Below are positions 27,448 to 35,125 of a DNA stretch of 64,000 nt, one piece after another. Positions within the stretch are counted from its first letter, which is position 1; every line of letters starts with the position of its first letter. Source of the DNA: Pseudomonas leptonychotis (GTDB lineage Bacteria > Pseudomonadota > Gammaproteobacteria > Pseudomonadales > Pseudomonadaceae); assembly GCF_004920405.1 (NCBI RefSeq), contig NZ_RFLV01000001.1, forward strand, positions 62,001 to 126,000, in the 5' to 3' direction. Below the pieces are notes generated by a model that worked only from the letters and a program-made list of their open reading frames with translations, was not told where the DNA came from and did not search any database. Both the position numbers and the translations under genes were made by a program.

Positions 27448-29802
27448 TCAGGCCTTGTTGCGCAACTTCTCTGGGTTGATCAGGAAGCGTGCCAGGGCAG
27501 GCAGCAGCCAGATCGCACCAATCATGTTCCACAGGAACATAAAGGTCAGCATCAAGCCCATATCAGCCTGGAACTTGATCGCCGAGAAGATCCACGTTGC
27601 CACGCCAATCGCCAAACAGATACCGGTAAACAGCACCGCTTTACCCGTCGACTTGAGGGTCTCGTAGTAGGCATCCTGCAACGACAGGCCCTGACGCAGG
27701 TAAGTCTCCAAACGGCTGTAGATATAAATGCCGTAGTCGACACCAATACCTACACCCAAGGCGATTACCGGCAGCGTGGCTACCTTCACACCGATACCCA
27801 TATAGGCCATCAGGGCGTTACCCAACACCGAGGTCAGGACCAACGGCAAGATCACGCAGAGAGTGGCCGCCAGCGAACGGAAGGTCAGCAAGCACATGAT
27901 GCTCACGGCCGCATACACCGCGATCAACATGGTGGTTTCAGACGCCGCGATCACCTCGTTGGTGGCCGCCTCAATGCCCGCATTACCGGCTGCAAGGATG
28001 AACTCCAAACCGTCCGTGTTGTTCTCTTTGGCAAAATCTTCAGCGACTTTAACCGCACGCGTTAGCGTTTCAGCTTTATGGTCGGAGAGGAAGATCAGCA
28101 CCGGAGCAACCGAGCAATCACCGTTGTACAGACCATCGGCCCGGGCAATGGAGTTGTTCAGCATGTCCTGATTGCGCGACAGGGCTTCCCATTTCAGGTT
28201 GCCCTCGTTCATGCCTTTGATCACCTGACGCGAGACCGTGACCATGGAAATGGCCGACTGTACGCCTTCGGTGTTCTCCATCTTCCACATCAACTCATCC
28301 ATGGCCGACAGAGTCGGATACGTCGAGCAGCCTTCTGCCGCTGTCTTGACCATGATCACCAGTACATCGGAGCTGGTGGAGTAATTTCGGATGACGAAAT
28401 CGTTGTCCAGGTTGTAGCGCGAGTCCGGATGCAGCTCTGGCGCGCCTTGATCAAGGTCACCGATCTTCAGGTTCTGCCCGTACCAGACCCCACCCGCCAG
28501 CGCGACAATTGCCACAACCACGGAAATAGGAGCCACCATCGGGTGTGCGCAGTTGGAGATAAAGCGCCAGAACGGATGCTCTTTTTCAGCCTCTTCACGG
28601 CTGATCCTCACCGCCTTCTTGCTGATGCCGACGTAGGAAATCATCACGGGCAGCAGAATCAGGTTGGTCAGAATGATCACCGCCACACCCATGGATGCGC
28701 CGATAGCCAGCTCGCGGATCACACCGATGTCGATCAGCAACAAGGTGATAAAGCCCACCGCATCCGACAGCAGCGCCACCAAGCCTGGAATAAACAGCTG
28801 ACGGAACGCCATACGTGCGGCTGACAACGAATCGGTCGCTTCACCCGAAGCCATGGCGATGCCGTTGATCTTTTGCACGCCGTGAGAAATACCAATGGCG
28901 AAGACCAGGAACGGCACCAGCATCGAGTAAGGGTCAAGTCCGAAACCGAGGGTATGCAGCAAACCCAACTGCCACACCACCGCAATCAACGTGGCAAGAA
29001 CCACCGCCAAGGTGCTTTTGAAGCAGTGGGTGAACCACAGCAAGAGCACAAAGGTGATGCCGATTGCCACGGCAAAGAACAGCGCCACGCCAATCAAGCC
29101 ATCAATCAGATCCCCGACTTTCTTAGCGAAACCGATGATGTGAATTTTAACGTTAGGGTTCTGCGCCTGGTACTTGTCGCGGATCTTCTCTTCAAGTTCA
29201 TGGGAGAACTTCTGGTAATCGAGAGGGATCTGCTTACTCATGTCATTAGGGTCGGCATAGGTTTCCAGCAACGGCAAGTCGACGATGCTCGACTTGAAGT
29301 TGTTGGCGACCAATCGGCCAATTTGCCCGGACTTGAGAATGTTGCTGCGCAATTCTTCCAGGCTTTCAGAGGAACCGTCGTAGGTTTGCGGAATGACTTC
29401 GCCGCCGGCAAAACCTTCTTCAGTCACTTCGGTCCAGCGCACGCTGGGGCTCCACAGTGACTTCAGGCCTGAACGGTCAACACCCGGAATGTAGAAGGCC
29501 TCGTCATTGATCTGACGCAGCGTTTCCATGTACTCCTTGCTGAAGATGTCGCCATCTACCGCTTCCACCGAGATACGCACGGTGTTACCCAGGTTTGCCA
29601 GGTCATTGCGGTGCTCGAGCATCTTCTGGATATAGGGGTGCCCCAGCGGAATCATCTTCTCGAAGCTGGTCTGCGGACGCACTTGCGCCGCCTGGAAGAA
29701 CAGAAACAGACTGATCAACAGGCACAGCAGAATCACAGCCGGACGATTATTGAAAATCAACCGTTCCAGAAAGGAGGCAGGTTGTTGTTGATGCTTACTC
29801 AT
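27448..29802 (-). CDS. RND/MMPL-family lipid-type exporter
   Basis: 784 aa inner-membrane protein with the duplicated RND layout: one helix at about 20-37, a periplasmic loop (40-215), a six-helix bundle (about 220-400), a second helix and loop (425-610) and a second bundle (615-775). This is the short MMPL/HAE3-like class, which in other bacteria moves hydrophobic compounds such as hopanoids or lipids. GGGAG stands seven bases before the start. It follows the YCF48-like gene by 18 bases. Together with the barrel and periplasmic genes upstream it suggests a trans-envelope route for a lipophilic substrate; the substrate is unknown. Confidence 0.88.
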   Translation of the reverse strand: MSKHQQQPASFLERLIFNNRPAVILLCLLISLFLFFQAAQVRPQTSFEKMIPLGHPYIQKMLEHRNDLANLGNTVRISVEAVDGDIFSKEYMETLRQINDEAFYIPGVDRSGLKSLWSPSVRWTEVTEEGFAGGEVIPQTYDGSSESLEELRSNILKSGQIGRLVANNFKSSIVDLPLLETYADPNDMSKQIPLDYQKFSHELEEKIRDKYQAQNPNVKIHIIGFAKKVGDLIDGLIGVALFFAVAIGITFVLLLWFTHCFKSTLAVVLATLIAVVWQLGLLHTLGFGLDPYSMLVPFLVFAIGISHGVQKINGIAMASGEATDSLSAARMAFRQLFIPGLVALLSDAVGFITLLLIDIGVIRELAIGASMGVAVIILTNLILLPVMISYVGISKKAVRISREEAEKEHPFWRFISNCAHPMVAPISVVVAIVALAGGVWYGQNLKIGDLDQGAPELHPDSRYNLDNDFVIRNYSTSSDVLVIMVKTAAEGCSTYPTLSAMDELMWKMENTEGVQSAISMVTVSRQVIKGMNEGNLKWEALSRNQDMLNNSIARADGLYNGDCSVAPVLIFLSDHKAETLTRAVKVAEDFAKENNTDGLEFILAAGNAGIEAATNEVIAASETTMLIAVYAAVSIMCLLTFRSLAATLCVILPLVLTSVLGNALMAYMGIGVKVATLPVIALGVGIGVDYGIYIYSRLETYLRQGLSLQDAYYETLKSTGKAVLFTGICLAIGVATWIFSAIKFQADMGLMLTFMFLWNMIGAIWLLPALARFLINPEKLRNKA

Positions 29803-29820
29803 GCAAAGGCTCCCGGCTTA

Positions 29821-30912
29821 TTATTGTTGGCCCAGATCGGCGCCAGTAGGCGCAGCAGCGTGAACACCACCCTGCCCTACCAGAATCAGATTGCCGTTTT
29901 CCATTGCTGCAACGCCTGCCAGCGATAGCCGGTCGGCACGATTGGTCACACTGAAGTTGCGGCCATTATCGGTGCTCTTGAGCACAGTACCGCCATGCCC
30001 AACAACCACAATAGAGCCATCAGCCAAACGATTACCATCCGCCAAACCGAACTCGAGGGGGCCATTGTTGGCGGTATTTAGCGTGATTGCTTGCCACGTC
30101 GTACCAAAGTCAGCCGAGCGGAACAAATGTCCACGCAGGCCGTAAACCAGTAACGCTCCGGCTTCATCAGTGCCCAATGCGCCGAACAGCGAACCCTCAT
30201 AAGGGCCCTTTATGGTTTCCCAGGTTTGCCCCCAGTCTGGAGAGCGGAACATCACGCCCTGTTCGCCGACGGCAAACAGGCCGGAGTCTTTGACCTCGAC
30301 GATGGCGTTGAGGTGATAAAGATCTTCATTGCCCATACGGTCACTGATATCGGTCCAATTGGCACCACCATCAGTGGTTTCCAGCAGAGCACCATAGGCA
30401 CCCACTACATAACCGTTATTGCGATCTTTAAACCAGACATCAAGGAACGGAGCCCCTTCTTCACGCTCTAGGTCTTCGAACTGCTTGACCCAGGTCGCAC
30501 CGCCATCAGTACTGGCAAGAATTTGCGCATCGTGCCCGACCGCCCAGCCATGGCTATCGTCGATAAAAAATACAGCTGTCAGCATCTGCTTAGTCGGCAC
30601 CTTGGCCTGAACCCAGCTGGCGCCATTGTCATCGGAGTACAGGATATGCCCGCGCGCACCGACGGTGACCACGCGCTTACCTAGGCTGGCGACGTCCAGC
30701 AACAGACTTTGCTGAGCTCTGGCAGAGACGACCGAGTATTGACTGACGTCATCACTGGCAGCCTGCAGTGGTGCGCTGGTAAACATCAGCACGGACAGCA
30801 CACTGCACAGCGACAGCGCTTTGGCTATCGGTGAGTGGACGCGGAGCGCCGGTGCGCGGGACAAACCCACAACACGATCGGCCTGGGTGCGCCGCATGAC
30901 GGGCTCACTCAT
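29821..30912 (-). CDS. YCF48-like beta-propeller protein (exported)
   Basis: 363 aa. A long basic N-terminus is followed by a hydrophobic segment (about 30-50, ending PLQAAS) that should act as a signal peptide or anchor. After it come six repeats of the type G-x-x-G-x-[IVL]-x-x-[ST]-x-D-x-G-x-x-[WF], each a propeller blade. The family is named for the photosystem II factor Hcf136/Ycf48, but there is no photosynthesis here; in proteobacteria it travels with RND permeases and DUF1302/DUF1329 genes. Probably a periplasmic adaptor. It has its own candidate promoter upstream. Confidence 0.85.
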   Translation of the reverse strand: MSEPVMRRTQADRVVGLSRAPALRVHSPIAKALSLCSVLSVLMFTSAPLQAASDDVSQYSVVSARAQQSLLLDVASLGKRVVTVGARGHILYSDDNGASWVQAKVPTKQMLTAVFFIDDSHGWAVGHDAQILASTDGGATWVKQFEDLEREEGAPFLDVWFKDRNNGYVVGAYGALLETTDGGANWTDISDRMGNEDLYHLNAIVEVKDSGLFAVGEQGVMFRSPDWGQTWETIKGPYEGSLFGALGTDEAGALLVYGLRGHLFRSADFGTTWQAITLNTANNGPLEFGLADGNRLADGSIVVVGHGGTVLKSTDNGRNFSVTNRADRLSLAGVAAMENGNLILVGQGGVHAAAPTGADLGQQ

Positions 30913-30966
30913 ATACCTTCCCCCTTATTCTTATTAGGTAGCACTACCCTTCATAGCAGTGCGCCT

Positions 30967-30996
30967 ATCCTACTGAGCTTTCAAAAGGCCTGACAA
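30967..30996 (-). promoter_or_regulatory. candidate sigma-70 promoter for the YCF48-RND pair
   Basis: TTGTCA (30991-30996) and TAGGAT (30967-30972) with an 18-base spacer on the minus strand, about 55 bases before the YCF48-like start and just past the terminator of the preceding gene. Five of six and four of six consensus matches. Confidence 0.4.
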
Positions 30997-31058
30997 TCGG
31001 CGCGACGTTATGTTTTGTTAAACCCGACTGCTTACCATGCCCTGTTCGACTAACAAAT

Positions 31059-31094
31059 AGCAAAAGGCCGCTACAACATTAGCGGCCTTTTGCT
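31059..31094 (-). terminator. terminator after the DUF1329 gene
   Basis: AGCAAAAGGCCGCT and AGCGGCCTTTTGCT form a perfect 14-bp stem around an eight-base loop, 16 bases beyond the DUF1329 stop. It separates DUF1302-DUF1329 from YCF48-RND. Confidence 0.8.
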
Positions 31095-31109
31095 CAACCC
31101 ACACGCCGA

Positions 31110-32480
31110 TTAACGCGTACCGCGGCGACGCAGCGCTGCAGGCTTGAAGTAACCGTCGTCCGGCACGGCCTGACTGAAGTCAATGGTGCTTGGCTCTTCG
31201 TTATCCAAGTTCTGCACGTGATAACGGCGCGCCTGCAAGTCATGGAAGCTGTCCAGTGCAGACCAGGTGGTCGGAAGCTCGTAGTAGTTTTTCAGGTAGG
31301 CAATCGACACGCGCCACAATTCACCGCGGCCGTCGTACTGATCAACCACTGCTGCTTGCCAGCTGTCCTCGTCAAGGAACAGGGTGCGCTTGGAGTAGAT
31401 GTGACGCGAACCCGACTTCAGCGTGCCCTCGACCACCCACACACGGTGCAGCTCATTGCGCGTAAACGCTGGGTTCAAGTGACCGACTTGCAGCAGGTCC
31501 TTGTACTTGACGTCTGGGCTGGTGACTTTGTAGCTGTTGTAAGGAATATAGATTTCTTTCTTACCGACCAGCTTCCAGTCATAACGATCTGGCGAGCCGT
31601 TGATCATGTCGGTGTCGTCTGCAGTGCGCAGGCCGTCAGCGGCAGCGATTGGGGTGTCGTATGCCAGGTTCGGCGCACGACGTACGCGACGCTGACCGGC
31701 GTTGTAACCCCAGGCCTGACGCGGCTCTTTAACCTGATCCAGGGTTTCGTGTACCAGCACCGCACCACCGGCCAGACGCGCCGGGCTCTTGGTGAAGGAC
31801 AAGTAGTAAAACATGATGTTGTTCAGGTCAGCTGCAGTCCCTTTCGGGTTGTAGAACTTGAACATGGCTTCCTGTTGCGAGGTCACCAGCGAATAGCTGC
31901 CGTTACGTTGCACGGCCACTTCCGAGGCGCGACGCACGATGTAGGTGCCGCGGTAGCGAGCAATGTGGTTCCACAGCGCTTCTACGCCATTTTGCGGAAT
32001 CGGAAACGGAATGCCGCCGTAAGCCTCGGAGAAACCGTTGCCACCATCGAGCAGTTTGGCCGTGCTGGCGTTTTTGAGAGTGTTGTCATACACCCACTTT
32101 GGCGCGGAACCGGAGCGACGGGTCTGGTAAACCGGCATCTGGTAACTGTTGGGGTAGGTGTTGAACATCGCAATCTGACCTGGGGTCAGGTTGTCCTTGT
32201 ACTGTTCCAGGTTGGCCTTGGTGATGGTGAACAGCGGCTTGTCATCCGCAAAGGGGTCAACGTGGTGCTGGCCTGGCGTTTTGTAGGCAGCAGGTACCTG
32301 AGTGATGCCACCGGTCCACTCAGGGATGGTGCCGGCGGCGTTACCGGCTTTCTCGGCACCAAACGGGGTGAGGCTTGCGCCCAATTTGGCCACCTCAGCA
32401 GGTGAAACTGCGGCGAGCGCGCTACCAGCGGACAGTGCCAACGCAATGGCGGCACCAATCAGCGTGTGCTTGTTCAGCAT
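31110..32480 (-). CDS. DUF1329 periplasmic protein
   Basis: 456 aa with a clear signal peptide (first 23 residues, ending SALA). DUF1329 proteins have a LolA/LppX-like fold by family knowledge and are thought to carry or bind lipidic ligands in the periplasm. The gene follows the DUF1302 barrel gene by about 60 bases and has GGAG seven bases before its ATG. The pair DUF1302-DUF1329 is a recurrent unit in pseudomonads and steroid degraders. Ligand unknown. Confidence 0.88.
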   Translation of the reverse strand: MLNKHTLIGAAIALALSAGSALAAVSPAEVAKLGASLTPFGAEKAGNAAGTIPEWTGGITQVPAAYKTPGQHHVDPFADDKPLFTITKANLEQYKDNLTPGQIAMFNTYPNSYQMPVYQTRRSGSAPKWVYDNTLKNASTAKLLDGGNGFSEAYGGIPFPIPQNGVEALWNHIARYRGTYIVRRASEVAVQRNGSYSLVTSQQEAMFKFYNPKGTAADLNNIMFYYLSFTKSPARLAGGAVLVHETLDQVKEPRQAWGYNAGQRRVRRAPNLAYDTPIAAADGLRTADDTDMINGSPDRYDWKLVGKKEIYIPYNSYKVTSPDVKYKDLLQVGHLNPAFTRNELHRVWVVEGTLKSGSRHIYSKRTLFLDEDSWQAAVVDQYDGRGELWRVSIAYLKNYYELPTTWSALDSFHDLQARRYHVQNLDNEEPSTIDFSQAVPDDGYFKPAALRRRGTR

Positions 32481-32544
32481 CTTGATTCTCCGTAATAAGT
32501 CATCGACCGAGCGCCCACAGGCACTCGGTGTTTTCTAGTTGTAT

Positions 32545-34503
32545 TTAGAAGGAATATTTGACGTTTACACCGACATTATCGCGGTCGCGACCCGAGTTAC
32601 TTTGACCGCCCCCCATAAACTCGGTGTACTGAATTTCAGCTTCAAGGCTGTTCTGGTAGCTGGCACGCAGACCTAAGGTGTAGGCCTTGCGATCTTCAAT
32701 AAAGTTACCGGTCTGGTGCGAGTTACCCTGGAAGTCGTGTTTGAACACTGTAAATGGCGACAGGTTTACACCGGCATATACATCATTCCAAGTACCAGAC
32801 AGCACCAACGTATAACCATAAGCATCCGCCGATGCACAATCTTGCTTGGCCATAGCGGCGTCGGTCGAATAGGACGTATTGGCACGACCTGCGATGCAAC
32901 GCTCACCATTGGTAGCGCTGTACTTCAAGCTGTCGCCACGCAGATGCTCCGAAGCAAGTTCGGCAACACCAAACAGCGAATCGAAACTCAGGACATTGCC
33001 AAAGCTATGGATCGCACCAATGGATGTATTAAACGCCTCAACTCGACGCGAGTTACTGACGGAGCCATCACGCGAAATCTGCTGACCGGAGATAAGCGCC
33101 GTGCCTGCGCCCGGAAGCGTGCCTGAGTTATCCGCAAGTTTTGCGCCCTGCAAAACCAAATCCCCAAGCAAATCGTTTGTGGCAGCGATCCCTACTGGAA
33201 GATTCGGGCGGTAAGACAACTCACCAAAGACCGACGTTTTATTCAGCGTGGTATTGAAGCTGAATCCATACATGCGAATGTCTTCAGCATACTCACGCTT
33301 GGCCCGAGTGGAGCCTAAAATATCGACTGTAGCCAAACCACCAGCCGCCGCAGCCCCCAGTGCATTTGACAGCGCGCCCACATCAACACCTTGATAACCA
33401 TTTAAATCAGCATAAATGGTCGGCTCTTTCGCATGATAATTAACTAAGTACGCGCCAAACTCTGTCGAATTTAATTCCTCGACAATGTATTTAAATGAAA
33501 GCCCATACTGCCCATCATTTTTCGCATTCAAATCACTGCTTACATCGGCAACTTTAAGAATATCGCCAAACGATGAGTTAACCCCATTTTGGTATATTCC
33601 CGCCGCGCGTGCAGTCGCAAGTGGGCCAGCACCGAAACCACCAGCGGCCAACGAGTTATAACCAGAAATCGCCGGCGCCAAAGCGGTTCCAGCAAAATCG
33701 TTATAGGCAGTATTACCACCTTCGCCAAATAAATCAGTTTCAGAGAAATAGGTGCCAACCGGATCAATAGCCGACTCTTTCCAGTTGAACTGATAGAACG
33801 CATCCATGGAAAGATTGTCAGTCAAACCGACGTTAAAGCTGAGCGCTTCAACTGGAACCAATACTTCTTTAACTTCAGCCCCTGGCAGGCGGAACTTACC
33901 GGCATCTACCGGGTTTGTAGTATTAATACCCCCGCGATAGAACAGCCCCTCACCCCAGTTAAACACCTGTTTACCGAAGCGAGCGCCTACAGGCATATCG
34001 CCAATATCCCAGTTACCGTAAACATAAGCATCGAGGATTTCTGCGTTACGCCCCGCTGTGTGCCGGGTGCCGCGCGTAAAGCTGTCATCTTTCGGTACAT
34101 TCTGGCTCGGCTGATAAGCCAGACTGGTGTCGTAATAATCGCTGCGTTTGTCCATGATCTGGGTGTCATAAAACGCGGTACCACGCACGAAGGCACCGTA
34201 GTTTTGGTACGTCACTTCCAGGTCAGTAGTGGCTTTGAATACTTCAGAGACCAAGCCAGTATCAAAATTGCGATTACCGTCATTGGTATTGATATCGTTG
34301 TTGGTCTTATCCTGCCCTTGCACACGCCAAAGCTGACCGTAAGAAACAGTGGTGTCGATGGAGCCGCTGATTTCATTGTCGGCGAAGCTGAATTCAACCG
34401 CCTGGGCATGTGCAGCCATAAGCAGGGGAAGAATGCCGACAAAGGCAAAACCTGCCTTAGCAGGTGCGAAACGCAATACAGGCTTGCGGGACTTAATTTC
34501 CAT
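32545..34503 (-). CDS. DUF1302 outer-membrane beta-barrel protein
   Basis: 652 aa. A signal peptide (about 40 residues, ending in an A-x-A site near AHAQA) is followed by repeated amphipathic strands; the chain ends VNVKYSF with the terminal aromatic residue typical of Bam-assembled barrels. GGAG lies about ten bases before the ATG at 34503; an upstream in-frame ATG at 34530 is less likely. The codon use in the middle (33300-33800) looks more AT-rich than its surroundings, as often in loop-rich barrels. A sigma-54 promoter precedes it. Confidence 0.88.
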   Translation of the reverse strand: MEIKSRKPVLRFAPAKAGFAFVGILPLLMAAHAQAVEFSFADNEISGSIDTTVSYGQLWRVQGQDKTNNDINTNDGNRNFDTGLVSEVFKATTDLEVTYQNYGAFVRGTAFYDTQIMDKRSDYYDTSLAYQPSQNVPKDDSFTRGTRHTAGRNAEILDAYVYGNWDIGDMPVGARFGKQVFNWGEGLFYRGGINTTNPVDAGKFRLPGAEVKEVLVPVEALSFNVGLTDNLSMDAFYQFNWKESAIDPVGTYFSETDLFGEGGNTAYNDFAGTALAPAISGYNSLAAGGFGAGPLATARAAGIYQNGVNSSFGDILKVADVSSDLNAKNDGQYGLSFKYIVEELNSTEFGAYLVNYHAKEPTIYADLNGYQGVDVGALSNALGAAAAGGLATVDILGSTRAKREYAEDIRMYGFSFNTTLNKTSVFGELSYRPNLPVGIAATNDLLGDLVLQGAKLADNSGTLPGAGTALISGQQISRDGSVSNSRRVEAFNTSIGAIHSFGNVLSFDSLFGVAELASEHLRGDSLKYSATNGERCIAGRANTSYSTDAAMAKQDCASADAYGYTLVLSGTWNDVYAGVNLSPFTVFKHDFQGNSHQTGNFIEDRKAYTLGLRASYQNSLEAEIQYTEFMGGGQSNSGRDRDNVGVNVKYSF

Positions 34504-34669
34504 CGAACCGTTACTCCGTGGACAGATCATCTTTTAGTACCCCAACCACTGGGGCATGTTATGGCCATACTGATGACGGCCTTAATGTTGATTGGAAGTA
34601 ATCTCCCAACGCGCTCACGCGCCCCTACGGCTTGGCATGTGCCTTGAAAGGTCAAATCTGTTCAGCACC

Positions 34670-34685
34670 TGCAACCATGGTGCCA
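34670..34685 (-). promoter_or_regulatory. sigma-54 (RpoN) -24/-12 promoter for DUF1302-DUF1329
   Basis: The minus strand reads TGGCACCATGGTTGCA, matching the consensus TGGCACG-N4-TTGCA at every fixed position except one, with the essential GG and GC exactly 12 bases apart. It points at the DUF1302 gene; the leader would be about 155 bases. An RpoN-dependent activator would be needed and none is encoded in the window. Confidence 0.75.
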
Positions 34686-34934
34686 ATTCAAACGATCGTA
34701 TAAAAAGCTCACAACCGCCGCACACAGAACTTAAAAGCCATTTTATGACCACTCATTCAGCGCGCAGATGACGGCATGCAGTGACGGTTTTTCTTTTTTT
34801 GTCCTACCATCTGGCGTGATCCGCCACTACCCGCGAAATAGAGCGCTCAAGCCGTTCAAAGAACCTTGATAAGGTCAAGCCATAAATCTCAATTACAACC
34901 GCAAGCACTGCGCTTTCAGCCACCCAAGTAACAA

Positions 34935-34969
34935 AAAAGTGTTACCCGACACAGCCGGGTAACACTTTT
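34935..34969. terminator. terminator downstream of pepN
   Basis: AAAAGTGTTACCCG / CGGGTAACACTTTT, a perfect 14-bp stem with a seven-base loop and A/T runs at both ends. It is about 160 bases beyond the pepN stop and may also shield the divergent-side promoter region. Confidence 0.75.
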
Positions 34970-35125
34970 CGCAACTCGATAGACTCAAACGGAACAGCTG
35001 GAAGCCTATGCCTTGCGCATAGGCCCGTAGATGCGATCTTTAGTGTTAATCACCCAGATCAACACCCCCACCTAGTAACGCCCCACAGAGGGGAACGGTT
35101 TCTGCCAACTGTTACTGCGTCGTGA

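Larger units (their letters stand above)
34504..35125. other. 620-base regulatory gap between pepN and the DUF1302 gene
   Basis: It holds the sigma-54 promoter (34670-34685) and the pepN terminator (34935-34969), described separately. The stretch 34700-34800, upstream of the sigma-54 element, is fairly AT-rich and could carry an enhancer for an activator. No gene is supported. Confidence 0.5.

Noticed and set aside
31218..32405. A 395-codon plus-strand frame opposite the DUF1329 gene
   Set aside because: Antisense to a gene with a signal peptide, ribosome site and terminator; composition follows the opposite codon positions.
35003..35023. Inverted repeat GCCTATG ... CATAGGC downstream of pepN
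   Set aside because: Short, no T run, and the stronger hairpin at 34935-34969 already explains termination.
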